This document shows, piece after piece, positions 43,558 through 52,145 of a stretch of DNA of 64,000 nt. Both the position numbers and the translations under genes were made by a program. Every line of letters begins with the position of its first letter. The first letter of the stretch is position 1. The notes under the pieces were generated by a model. That model was not told where the DNA came from and made no database searches. It saw nothing but the letters and a program-made list of their open reading frames with translations. The DNA is taken from positions 62,001 through 126,000 of the forward strand of contig JAFXXX010000019.1 of NCBI GenBank assembly GCA_017542065.1, written 5' to 3'. Origin of the DNA: Bacilli bacterium. GTDB lineage: Bacteria; Bacillota_I; Bacilli_A; RF39; UBA660.

Positions 43558-44125
43558 TTACATTTTTAATATCTTCAATAGAATTAAATATATTACTTTT
43601 TCTATATTCAATTATTTTATCTGCTTTAGATTCTCCAATACCTATTAGAGTCATTAACTCTTCTTTTGTAGCAGTATTAATATTTACTTTACCAGTAACT
43701 TTTACTTCTTCTTTTGATGCATTACTCTTTTCACAAGCATCATTACTATTATCTGGACATATTATTTTTTCTTCTACCTTTTTAATAATTTCTTTTGATG
43801 GTAATGATTTTTCTTTATACTCTTTTATTTGATCATTAGTATAGATAATAATATACATTTCATCTTTTACTTTTTTACTTAAATTAAGAATAGTAGTATC
43901 AGCATTATCAGTTAATCCTCCTGCCAGGTTAATAACATCTATTACTCTCTTATTACACTCTATTTCATATACACCAGGATTATTAATAGCACCTTTTATA
44001 TCTACAAAACAGTTATGAGTAATTACTTCATCATCTGCTTTAACTTCTTTAGGATTATAATAAATAGATATAACAATAACTAATATAGTAAATAAAACTA
44101 ATATAATTTTTAATTTGTTTTTCAT
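43502..44125 (-). CDS. comEA: ComEA-type DNA-binding protein
   Basis: 207 aa with an N-terminal membrane anchor (about residues 5-24), an SLBB domain (FVDIKGAINNPGVYEIECN, about 40-58; VINLAGGLTDNAD) and C-terminal tandem helix-hairpin-helix motifs (VNINTATKEELMTLIGIGES, about 149-168, and IKNVSGIGESIYTKI). It binds incoming DNA outside the membrane and passes it to ComEC. GGAGG precedes the start. In the ftsW-comEA gap CTAAAAG / CTTTTAG forms a small hairpin whose right arm touches the SD. Confidence 0.95.
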   Translation of the reverse strand: MKNKLKIILVLFTILVIVISIYYNPKEVKADDEVITHNCFVDIKGAINNPGVYEIECNKRVIDVINLAGGLTDNADTTILNLSKKVKDEMYIIIYTNDQIKEYKEKSLPSKEIIKKVEEKIICPDNSNDACEKSNASKEEVKVTGKVNINTATKEELMTLIGIGESKADKIIEYRKSNIFNSIEDIKNVSGIGESIYTKIKDNITTE

Positions 44126-44176
44126 AATAAAAACACCTCCTAAAAGTTATATTCTCTTTTAGAAAGTGTTATTCCT

Positions 44177-45322
44177 TTAATTTAATACTTTTCTTTTTAA
44201 ACTATCATAGTTTTCTATAGATACTCTTTGAACTATAGCAAGCGAAGTAGAGACTGTTAATGCAAATGATCCACCATAGCTTAAGAATGGAAGTGGTACA
44301 CCTGTTAAAGGTAATATACCTAATACTCCAACCAAGTTAATAATTATATGTGAAAATAAGAATACTGCTACACCATAACATAATATTTGATTATGAATAT
44401 TAGTAGCTTTCTTACCTACTAATATAATTCTATATATAATTAATACATAAATTAATATTACAAGTATTGCAGGTATTAAACCAAATTCCTCTACTATAAT
44501 TGGAAATATAAAGTCTGTATAAGCTTCTGGTAAATATAAGTATTTTTGTTTACTATTACCAGGAGAAACAGATATTAATTTACCATTATTAATAGCTATA
44601 TATCCATTACATACTTGGTAACCTGTATTTTCTTGATATCTAGTACATGGTTTTAAGAAATTAAATCTAGCCATTTGCATAGAGTTAAATACATTACCTT
44701 TAATTATTAAAACTAGTCCTATAACTGTTATTAAAGCACCTATTCCAATTAAGGAAGCTCTTAGTTTATGTTTAACAGGAACTGGTGACATAAAGTATAA
44801 ACTAGTTGTTATTATAAATAATATTAAACCTGTTCCAGCATCTGGTTGAGCAACAGTTAATCCAGTCATAATAGCACCTGCTATTATTGCATATGATGTT
44901 TTAAAGTTATTTAATGTAGGATTCTTTGAAACTGCTCCATATACAAAAGCAGAAAATATAATAATAGCTATTTTAGCAAATTCTGATGGTTGAACAGTAA
45001 ATGGTCCTACTGGAAACCATGATCTAGCACCATTAGCTTTAGCACCAAATACAAATAATAATCCAAGTAATATAATTATTCCAATAGCTACTGGTAAAGC
45101 CCATTTTTTATATTTTCTTGTAGGATACAATATAACAATAATAGTAACTATAATAGATAGCACCATAAAAAGGATTTGTCTAAATAAATAATGAGTTGGT
45201 GCTACTCCTTCAGATATAGATTTAAAAGAAGAAGCATCAAATATCATAAATAAACCAAATCCAAATAAAATAATACTAGAAATCAATAAAACTTTGTCTA
45301 ATTTGTTTATTAATCTTCTCAT
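44177..45322 (-). CDS. ftsW: SEDS-family peptidoglycan polymerase, FtsW-type
   Basis: 381 aa with ten membrane helices. Signature stretches are GARSWFPVGPFTVQPSEFAK (about residues 97-116), GTGLILF (about 165), YLPEAYTDFIFPIIVEEFGL (about 266-285) and GVPLPFLSYGGSF (about 340-352). The GNSKQKYLYLPEAYTDF form favours FtsW over RodA. The glycosyltransferase makes septal peptidoglycan from lipid II, so this organism has a cell wall. An extracytoplasmic loop holds a Cys pair (KPCTRYQENTGYQVCNG) not usual in the family. An ATATTAT-like -10 and AGAGGTAGG SD lie upstream. Confidence 0.92.
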   Translation of the reverse strand: MRRLINKLDKVLLISSIILFGFGLFMIFDASSFKSISEGVAPTHYLFRQILFMVLSIIVTIIVILYPTRKYKKWALPVAIGIIILLGLLFVFGAKANGARSWFPVGPFTVQPSEFAKIAIIIFSAFVYGAVSKNPTLNNFKTSYAIIAGAIMTGLTVAQPDAGTGLILFIITTSLYFMSPVPVKHKLRASLIGIGALITVIGLVLIIKGNVFNSMQMARFNFLKPCTRYQENTGYQVCNGYIAINNGKLISVSPGNSKQKYLYLPEAYTDFIFPIIVEEFGLIPAILVILIYVLIIYRIILVGKKATNIHNQILCYGVAVFLFSHIIINLVGVLGILPLTGVPLPFLSYGGSFALTVSTSLAIVQRVSIENYDSLKRKVLN

Positions 45323-45444
45323 ATTCCTACCTCTAATATAATAATATCATGTTTTATATTTATTATTCTACGGACTTTACACTGTCTTTAATTTGATTTT
45401 TTTAAAAAATATGATAAAATACTTGTGTGATTTGGGGTGATACT

Positions 45445-45993
45445 ATGCTAAAAACTAAAGATGTTATTGATGAATACGATAAGAGAATTAGATTAGTAAG
45501 TAAAGAAGTTAGTTTTCCTTTAGATGATAAGACTAAAAAAACTATAGAAGACTCTATAGAAATGCTTAGACTTAGTCAAATAGATGAATATGCTAAGAAA
45601 TATGATTTAAGACCTGGTATGGGACTTTCTCTTATACAATTAGGTATAGCTAAAAGAATATTTGTAATAGTATATGAATATGAAGAAGGAAAGTTTGAAA
45701 CATATACAGTTATTAATCCTAAGATACTTAGTGAATCAGAAGAAAAGATATATGTATCTGAAGGAGAAGGATGTTTATCTATTAATAGACCAATTGAAGG
45801 AATTGTTCCAAGAAGTGCTAGAATAAGTGTTGAATATTATGATATAGATGGTAATAAAATAGAAAAAAGATTTAGAGAAGAACTAGCTATTGTATTCCAA
45901 CATGAATTTGATCATTTAAATGGTATTCTATTCTATGATAGAATTGATCCTAAAGATCCATATAAATATAAAGATATTTATAGAGGTATATAA
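45445..45993 (+). CDS. def: Peptide deformylase
   Basis: 182 aa from ATG 45445, after GGGGTGA; an earlier in-frame GTG is less likely. It removes the N-formyl group from new proteins and matches fmt in the window. Motif 2 EGEGCLSI (Cys metal ligand) and motif 3 QHEFDHLNG (HExxH) are intact. Motif 1 reads GMGLSLIQLG rather than the usual GxGLAAPQxG: the catalytic Gln is kept but Ala-Ala-Pro is replaced by Ser-Leu-Ile, which could alter the pocket. Extended -10 TG-A-TAAAAT lies upstream. Confidence 0.95.
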   Translation: MLKTKDVIDEYDKRIRLVSKEVSFPLDDKTKKTIEDSIEMLRLSQIDEYAKKYDLRPGMGLSLIQLGIAKRIFVIVYEYEEGKFETYTVINPKILSESEEKIYVSEGEGCLSINRPIEGIVPRSARISVEYYDIDGNKIEKRFREELAIVFQHEFDHLNGILFYDRIDPKDPYKYKDIYRGI

Positions 45994-46024
45994 AAAAGAT
46001 GTGAATTATTCACATCTTTTTATT
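45991..46024. terminator. Bidirectional intrinsic terminator
   Basis: AAAAAGATGTGAAT / ATTCACATCTTTTT between the convergent def and cvpA genes; it contains both stop codons. Confidence 0.85.
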
Positions 46025-46701
46025 TTTCCATGACTTTCTAAATAATCAATAGATTTTTCACTAACAATCTTATCTTTTTTCATTACTTTAATAGCTTTAC
46101 AGTTAAATTCATCTGTAGAAACTTTATCTTTTTCTTTATATATATCTACTAATTCTTCAATAGATTTTAATGTATTTTTTGTATAGTAAGATAATACTGG
46201 AGTTTTCTTTAACATATAACCTGCTATTTTAGAGTTAGTTACAGGTTTAATTTGATGAAAGTTTTCTGAGAATACAATTGGACCAGATAATATAAATAAT
46301 ACTATAAATGTAATAATATAATATTCAACTGCTCCAAGAATCATACCAAGTATTTTAGATGGTATAGCAAGTATTACAGTATCCTTAAAGAATTCTTCTA
46401 GTTTAGAACTAACTTTTACAAGTAATCCAAATACTATACTAAATAGTAAGAATAAAATCATAAATGAAATAAACTCATATACAAGTATATTTAATACTGT
46501 ATAATCATATAAAACTCCAAATGTTAAGAATGGAAGTCTACTATAAAGGAAAGCTGATAAAGGATTCTTAAGTAAGAATGATAATACTACTACTAAAATC
46601 ATTCCTATAGTTAAAACTGATTGTTTTAATACTCCTCTTTTAAATCCTATAATAGCTCCTGCTAATATAACCATTAAAATAATAATATCTACATAATTCA
46701 T
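46006..46701 (-). CDS. cvpA: CvpA-family membrane protein
   Basis: 231 aa with four membrane helices in the first 150 residues. The start MNYVDIIILMVILAGAIIGFKRGVLKQ (read in two halves: a first helix, then the GFKRG turn) is the CvpA hallmark. Further helices are at about 30-48, 70-92 and 115-140; a hydrophilic C-terminal tail follows. CvpA is linked to colicin V production in E. coli and to envelope homeostasis. Divergent from rnhC with an 82-base gap; in B. subtilis the cvpA relative yshB is also near rnhC. Confidence 0.9.
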   Translation of the reverse strand: MNYVDIIILMVILAGAIIGFKRGVLKQSVLTIGMILVVVLSFLLKNPLSAFLYSRLPFLTFGVLYDYTVLNILVYEFISFMILFLLFSIVFGLLVKVSSKLEEFFKDTVILAIPSKILGMILGAVEYYIITFIVLFILSGPIVFSENFHQIKPVTNSKIAGYMLKKTPVLSYYTKNTLKSIEELVDIYKEKDKVSTDEFNCKAIKVMKKDKIVSEKSIDYLESHGKIKRCE

Positions 46702-46783
46702 ATATTACACCTCTACTAATATTATATTATATTTTTAACAATTTATCTAATAAATATGATAAAATATACATAGAGGTGTTAAC

Positions 46784-47707
46784 ATGACTATATCATTTAA
46801 AGTTAGTGACAAATTAAAAGAGGAAATGATTAAACATTTTGAAGATAAAAAAAGAGATAAGACTCCTATGTATGCTATATTTCAAGCAGATGAAGAAGAT
46901 ACAGTAGTTACTCTTTATGAATCTGGTAAAGTAGTATTCCAAGGTGTATCTGCAGATGTAGATGCTAATTACTGGAAAGAAACTGAAAAAATACTAACTG
47001 GTTCTTATCCTGAAGAACAAGAAAAGAAAGAAAAGAAGGAAGAAGTTGATAATACTGATTACTACTTTATCTCATCTATTGGATCAGATGAAGTTGGTAC
47101 TGGTGATTATTTTGGACCTATTATAGTTACTGCTTCCTATGTAGATAGAAAAGATATTTCTTTTCTAGAAGAACTAGGAGTTAGAGATTCTAAAAAAATA
47201 ACTGATGAAAAAATTATGAAGATTGCCCCTACTCTTATAGAAAAGATTCCTCATTATTCATATATATTAACTAATGAAGAATATAATAAGATGCAAGATA
47301 CTGGTAATAACATGAATAAAATAAAATCTATTCTTCATAATAAATGTATACTAGGTTTATTAAAACAAGGTAATTATTCATATGATATGGTTGTTATGGA
47401 TCAATTTACACCAAAAAGAAATTATTATGGTTATTTAAAGAACGAAGAAAATGTATTTAGAAAAATAACATTTACTACTAAAGCTGAAGATAAATGTTTA
47501 TCAGTTGGAGTATCATCAATAATATCTAGATATATGTTCTTAAAAGAAATGGAAAAATTATCTAAGAAAGCAGGTACTTCTTTACCACTTGGAGCTTCAA
47601 CAGTAGTTGATGAAACTGGTAAGAAAATAGTAGAAAAATATGGCAAAGAAAAACTTAGTGAAATCGCTAAGTTAAACTTTAAGAATACAGAAAAGATCCT
47701 AAACTAG
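46784..47707 (+). CDS. rnhC: Ribonuclease HIII
   Basis: Degrades RNA in RNA-DNA hybrids. 307 aa with the N-terminal TBP-like substrate-binding domain (about residues 1-85) that separates HIII from HII. Then comes the catalytic domain with IGSDEVGTGDYFGPI (about 101-115, Asp and Glu ligands), RDSKKI (about 138), VVMDQF (about 204) and the Asp in STVVDETGK. Extended -10 TG-A-TAAAAT and AGAGGTG SD precede it. Confidence 0.96.
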   Translation: MTISFKVSDKLKEEMIKHFEDKKRDKTPMYAIFQADEEDTVVTLYESGKVVFQGVSADVDANYWKETEKILTGSYPEEQEKKEKKEEVDNTDYYFISSIGSDEVGTGDYFGPIIVTASYVDRKDISFLEELGVRDSKKITDEKIMKIAPTLIEKIPHYSYILTNEEYNKMQDTGNNMNKIKSILHNKCILGLLKQGNYSYDMVVMDQFTPKRNYYGYLKNEENVFRKITFTTKAEDKCLSVGVSSIISRYMFLKEMEKLSKKAGTSLPLGASTVVDETGKKIVEKYGKEKLSEIAKLNFKNTEKILN

Positions 47708-47720
47708 GATCTTTTTTATT
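47688..47720 (+). terminator. Intrinsic terminator of rnhC
   Basis: AAAAGATCCT-AAACT-AGGATCTTTT plus T residues, overlapping the end of rnhC and reaching the convergent rhomboid gene. Confidence 0.8.
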
Positions 47721-48900
47721 ATCTAAAAAAGGCCATGAATACTAAGAAACCTGTTAAAAGTGCAAGTATTACTGCTCCACTTATTCTAGATGATTTCTTG
47801 TTTTCTACTCCTGCTCCTAGCATATAACTAATAGCAAGACCACCAATTAAACCACCTAAGTGAGCATAATTACTAATACCAGGTATAGCAAATCCAATAG
47901 CTAAGTTAATTACTATAACAGATAGTAATGAACCTATCATTTTATTACCAATATAACCTCTATAAGTATATCCAAAGTATAATAGTGCTCCAAGTAAACC
48001 AAATATAGCTCCAGAAGCTCCTACTATAAATACATTATCTCCATGGAATATAAGTGCTACTAAAGATGCAGTAATTGCACTATATAAATATATTAGTATA
48101 AACTTTAACTTACCATAGAAATAATCTACTGTAGGTCCTAATACAAATAATGAATACATATTACATAATAAGTGAATTATATCAACATGTAAAAATGTAC
48201 TAGCTATTAATCTATAATAGTCTCCACCTTTAACTAAGATACCTGCATTAGCACCAAAATTCTTTAGAATTGAATCAGATAATCTAAGTAATGGGAAACT
48301 TGCATGACCAAGAATACACATAATAATAAATAATGTTACATTAATTCCTATTAATATAAATGTTAATAGTTTATCATTCTTATTTTTAAACATCTTAGCG
48401 CTCTTCTCACTTTCTTTAAAATTATTATCACTTACTTCAGAAACAAGTTTAACAAATAATTCTAAATCTTTTTCTTCATAAGTCATATTACTTTCTATAT
48501 CACTATAGTATTTCTTAATATCTTCATTATCATAAATATCTTTTTCTTTATATACTCTAATATATTTATATTTACTTTCTTCTTTACTCTCTTCATCAGT
48601 TTCTATTACTAGATCTTCATCCATATTTAAATAGAATGTTAATACTTTAATAGAAATAGATAAAGTTTTTCTTTTAACTTGAGAAAGTATATTATCTATT
48701 TTTAATAAATCTAATTCATATTGTTCCATATTAATTATTTTATTTAAAACTATTCTAATGATTCTATAGTTTTCATTATCGTTTTCAAGCCATATTTCAT
48801 TTTCTACACCATTAACTATTATTGGTTTATAGTTTTTGTTACAAATAAAATAATGCATAAGTTTCATAGATAAGATATCTTGACTCTTAACCTTTTTCAT
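47719..48900 (-). CDS. Rhomboid-family intramembrane serine protease
   Basis: 393 aa. The N-terminal ~185 residues are soluble and acidic, resembling the cytosolic domain of YqgP-type rhomboids. The membrane domain (about 187-393) has HVDIIHLLCNMYSLFVLGP (about 247-265), the catalytic Ser in IVGASGAIFGLLGAL (about 305) and the catalytic His in NYAHLGGLIGGLA (about 360). It cleaves membrane proteins within the bilayer; substrates are unknown. It is the last gene of the cdsA-to-rhomboid run and starts ten bases after rluD. Confidence 0.93.
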   Translation of the reverse strand: MKKVKSQDILSMKLMHYFICNKNYKPIIVNGVENEIWLENDNENYRIIRIVLNKIINMEQYELDLLKIDNILSQVKRKTLSISIKVLTFYLNMDEDLVIETDEESKEESKYKYIRVYKEKDIYDNEDIKKYYSDIESNMTYEEKDLELFVKLVSEVSDNNFKESEKSAKMFKNKNDKLLTFILIGINVTLFIIMCILGHASFPLLRLSDSILKNFGANAGILVKGGDYYRLIASTFLHVDIIHLLCNMYSLFVLGPTVDYFYGKLKFILIYLYSAITASLVALIFHGDNVFIVGASGAIFGLLGALLYFGYTYRGYIGNKMIGSLLSVIVINLAIGFAIPGISNYAHLGGLIGGLAISYMLGAGVENKKSSRISGAVILALLTGFLVFMAFFR

Positions 48901-48909
48901 ATTAACCTC

Positions 48910-49800
48910 CTATCTATATGTATCTAGTATTTTATTAAATTCATCTTCTAAAGGAGCATTAAATGTCATAACTTCTTTAGTAGTTGGATGAATAAATGTA
49001 ATTTCATATGCATGAAGCATTTGACCATAATTATCTATGTTTTTACCACCTAGATAAACTGGATCATTAATTATTGGATGTCCAATATATTTCATATGAA
49101 CTCTTATTTGATGAGTTCTACCAGTATCTAGAATGCATTCAAGTAATGTTGCTTCTTTAAATCTTTCTAAAACTTTAAAATGTGTTATTGCTTCTTTAGA
49201 ATTTTCAGGTGTTACACACATCTTTTTTCTATCTAATTTATCTCTACCTATTGGAGCATCTATAGTACCAGTATCATGTTGTATAACTCCTTTAACTAGA
49301 GCAATATATTTTCTTTTAACTTGTTTATTTTTTATTTCTTCTGCTAAAACTAAATGAGCTTTATCGTTTTTAGCTACTACAAGTAAACCTGATGTATCTT
49401 TATCTATTCTATGAACTATACCAGGTCTAAATTCTCCATTAATAGTACTAAGTTTACTATGATTCATAAGTGCATTAACAAGAGTTCCAGAATGATTACC
49501 ATTACCAGGATGCACAACCATTCCACTTTGTTTGTTAACTACTATTACATCATCATCTTCATATACTATGTTAATAGGAATATCTTCAGCTTCAACATGC
49601 ATTTCTTCATCAATCATAGTAATATCTATTTCATCACCATCATTAACTATATATGAGTTTTTAGCCTCTTTTCCATTAACTAGTACATTACCTGTTTTAA
49701 TAAGATTTTGAATCTTAGATCTAGATATATCTATATCTTCACATTCAAAAATATATTTATCTAATCTTTCATTAAAACTATCACTTACTACTAACTTCAT
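48910..49800 (-). CDS. rluD: 23S rRNA pseudouridine synthase, RluD/YlyB-type
   Basis: 296 aa from the ATG at 49800 (MKLVVSDSFNERL). An S4 RNA-binding domain (ISRSKIQNLIKTGNVLVNG, about residues 25-43) is followed by the RluA-type catalytic domain with HRIDKDTSGLLVVAKND (catalytic Asp, about 131-147), ECILDTGRTHQIRVH (about 223-237) and HAYEITFIHP. It makes pseudouridines in helix 69 of 23S rRNA if a true RluD; YlyB is the B. subtilis homologue, also next to lspA. Its start overlaps the end of lspA by 20 bases. Confidence 0.95.
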   Translation of the reverse strand: MKLVVSDSFNERLDKYIFECEDIDISRSKIQNLIKTGNVLVNGKEAKNSYIVNDGDEIDITMIDEEMHVEAEDIPINIVYEDDDVIVVNKQSGMVVHPGNGNHSGTLVNALMNHSKLSTINGEFRPGIVHRIDKDTSGLLVVAKNDKAHLVLAEEIKNKQVKRKYIALVKGVIQHDTGTIDAPIGRDKLDRKKMCVTPENSKEAITHFKVLERFKEATLLECILDTGRTHQIRVHMKYIGHPIINDPVYLGGKNIDNYGQMLHAYEITFIHPTTKEVMTFNAPLEDEFNKILDTYR

Positions 49801-50245
49801 TCTTATCACCATCTTTTCTAAATAATAGGATTATGGCACCTATAACAATTAAAGCATCAGCTATATTAAATATTGGAAAATAATATTTAAATATAATTAC
49901 ACCAATATAATCAATAACATAACCAAATACTATTCTATCAATTAAATTACCAATTAAACCGCCTATTATCAAAGCAAATTCTATATTATACTTTTTCTTT
50001 TTGTACATATAATAAATTATAAATACTAAAAAAGCAATTGATATAGCAATAAGAATATATCTAAGGCCATACATAATAGAAAAAGCTGCTCCTTCATTAT
50101 GAACATTAGTTAAATAAAATATATTTTTAATTACACTAATACTCTTATTTAAAGGAATATATCTATTAACTATAATCTTAACTACTCTATCTATAGCTAT
50201 AATTAAAAAAGAAATAATTGATAATATAGCGATTTTCTTTTTCAT
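49781..50245 (-). CDS. lspA: Lipoprotein signal peptidase II
   Basis: 154 aa, four membrane helices. The first catalytic Asp is in GNLIDRIVFGYVIDYIG (about residues 103-119) and the second in IFNIADALIVIGAI (about 130). NVHNEGAAFSIM (about 49-60) corresponds to the conserved NxGAAFS motif. It cleaves prolipoprotein signal peptides after lipidation. It ends in TGA, the only TGA stop I find among the genes of this window, immediately followed by TAG. The end overlaps the rluD start, implying coupling. Confidence 0.96.
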   Translation of the reverse strand: MKKKIAILSIISFLIIAIDRVVKIIVNRYIPLNKSISVIKNIFYLTNVHNEGAAFSIMYGLRYILIAISIAFLVFIIYYMYKKKKYNIEFALIIGGLIGNLIDRIVFGYVIDYIGVIIFKYYFPIFNIADALIVIGAIILLFRKDGDKNEVSSK

Positions 50246-50253
50246 AATTCTCC

Positions 50254-51195
50254 TTATAAATTTAATAAGAACATTTCAAATCCAAAATTAGAATCTACTT
50301 TTCCAATAATAGAATTATAGTTTAAATCAGATAATTCTTCCAGCTTTCTTTCTGCTTCCTCAATACTTACAAATGAATTTTTAGCAAGTTTAATTCTATA
50401 TGGATGTTCTTTTAACTTAGAGATAATTTCATCATCTCTATAACCATTTTTAACCATTAATTTGACTTCTAAAATAAGTCTATACTGATTTGATAAAGTA
50501 ACCATTAATTTAAATGGATCTTCCCCCATTTTAATTAAATTATTATATGTTTCTATTAATCTAGATTTTTCTTTATTAACAATCATATTAGTTAAATCAA
50601 ATATATTGTCATTTATATTTGAAGATATTACTTTATCTAAATCTTCTTTAGTAATGTTTTTATCATTACCCTTATATATAAATAATTTTTCAAGTTCATT
50701 AGTTATAATTGATAAATTATATAATGACCTTTTAAGTATTATATCTATGTTTTTTCTGTCTATTTTATATCCATGACTAGTTATATATTCATATACATAA
50801 TTATTTAAATCATAATTTTCAATTTTATTACATACTATTACTTTACTTATCTTCTTAAGAGCCTTAGTTACTTTCTTCCTTTCATCTAATTTTTCGTTTC
50901 TAACTATAAATATTAGATAAACATCTTTAAAAGGATGTTCTAAGTATCTTAATAGATTTGTATCTGATTCAAGTGAATCTGATCCAGTTAAAAAGTTTGC
51001 ATTATCAAGAATTAAAACTTTTTTATCATCAAACATTGATACAGTAGATGCATCAATTAATGCTGATTCTATTGAATCAGTATCTAGATTATATCTACTA
51101 ATATTATCATTTGAATCAATCTCATTAAGTATGTCAGTAAGATTCTTATTTATTAAATAATCTTCATTACCATATATTAAATATATATTGTTCAT
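50254..51195 (-). CDS. holA: DNA polymerase III delta subunit
   Basis: 313 aa from the ATG at 51195 (MNNIYLIYGNEDYL); another ATG three codons earlier abuts the AGGA SD. Clamp-loader delta subunit that opens the sliding clamp. It shows the HolA order: N-terminal YGNEDYLINKNL, then VLILDNANFL (about 73), IFIVRNEKLDERK-like region, AAA+ lid, and a C-terminal collar domain (EDPFKLMVTLSNQYRLILEV). Low sequence conservation is usual in this family, but the length and layout fit. It sits between fmt and lspA. Confidence 0.92.
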   Translation of the reverse strand: MNNIYLIYGNEDYLINKNLTDILNEIDSNDNISRYNLDTDSIESALIDASTVSMFDDKKVLILDNANFLTGSDSLESDTNLLRYLEHPFKDVYLIFIVRNEKLDERKKVTKALKKISKVIVCNKIENYDLNNYVYEYITSHGYKIDRKNIDIILKRSLYNLSIITNELEKLFIYKGNDKNITKEDLDKVISSNINDNIFDLTNMIVNKEKSRLIETYNNLIKMGEDPFKLMVTLSNQYRLILEVKLMVKNGYRDDEIISKLKEHPYRIKLAKNSFVSIEEAERKLEELSDLNYNSIIGKVDSNFGFEMFLLNL

Positions 51196-51206
51196 GTATA
51201 TCATTC

Positions 51207-52136
51207 CTAACTAAATATTTTGTGTAATAAACTGTCTTTATCATGAATACCATTTAAATAGTCTTTAACTAGTATTCTATTTTTCCCCTCTTCTTTTATT
51301 TCAGTTATTATGATTTCTCCATCACTTGTTTTAACACCTATTCCATCTGGATAGATATTAGTTATTTCACCATTATCTCCACTAGGATTCTTATCAGATA
51401 TTCTAGATGAATAAATTTTAAACACTTTACCATCTAAAGTAGTATAAGCGACAGGCCAAGGATTTAATCCTCTCACCCTATTAAATATCTCTCTAGATGT
51501 TTTATTAAAGTCAATATGTTCATCTCCTCTAGTAACGTTATATCCATAAGTAGCTTCTTCATTGTTTTGCTTTATTGCAGTAAAATCTCCACTCTCTAAT
51601 CTAGGAATAAAATCTATAATCATTTTAGATCCTAGAACACTTAGTTTATCATGAAGAGTTTCTACGTTATCAGTATCTAGTATTTCTACTTCTTCCTGAT
51701 AAAGGATATCTCCTTCATCCATTTTTTCATTCATATACATAATAGTTATTCCTGTTTTAGAATCACCATTAATAATAGACCAATGTATTGGAGCACCTCC
51801 TCTTAGTTTTGGAAGAAGTGATGCATGTATATTAATGCATTTATATTTTGGATAATCAAGTATTTCTTTTGGAATTATTTGTCCATAAGCGCATGTAATA
51901 ATTACATCAGGATTAGCATCTAATACATTTTGATAATCAAGTCTTATTTTCTCTGGTTGAAATACTTCTATACCATGATCTAAAGCATATTTCTTAACTT
52001 CAGAATACTTGATTTCTTTTTTTCTTCCAACTTCTTTATCAGGTTGAGTTACAACCATAACAACATCATAATTATCATCTAATTTCTTTAAAGGATTTAC
52101 CGCAAATTCAGGCGTACCCATATAAACTATTCTCAT
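51207..52136 (-). CDS. fmt: Methionyl-tRNA formyltransferase
   Basis: 309 aa, normal length. Formylates Met-tRNAi for initiation. The start MRIVYMGTPEFAV is diagnostic. The catalytic HxSLLPxxRGGAPI motif is present (INIHASLLPKLRGGAPIHWS, about residues 106-125), with Asn, His and the later Asp in MDEGDIL. The C-terminal tRNA-binding domain starts at about 205 (RVRGLNPWPVAYT). Works with def in the window. Confidence 0.97.
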   Translation of the reverse strand: MRIVYMGTPEFAVNPLKKLDDNYDVVMVVTQPDKEVGRKKEIKYSEVKKYALDHGIEVFQPEKIRLDYQNVLDANPDVIITCAYGQIIPKEILDYPKYKCINIHASLLPKLRGGAPIHWSIINGDSKTGITIMYMNEKMDEGDILYQEEVEILDTDNVETLHDKLSVLGSKMIIDFIPRLESGDFTAIKQNNEEATYGYNVTRGDEHIDFNKTSREIFNRVRGLNPWPVAYTTLDGKVFKIYSSRISDKNPSGDNGEITNIYPDGIGVKTSDGEIIITEIKEEGKNRILVKDYLNGIHDKDSLLHKIFS

Positions 52137-52145
52137 AATAACCCC

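Noticed and set aside
43427..43832. Plus-strand open frames across the comEA/comEC junction
   Set aside because: They are antisense to well-supported comEA and comEC, have no SD, and reflect AT-rich composition.
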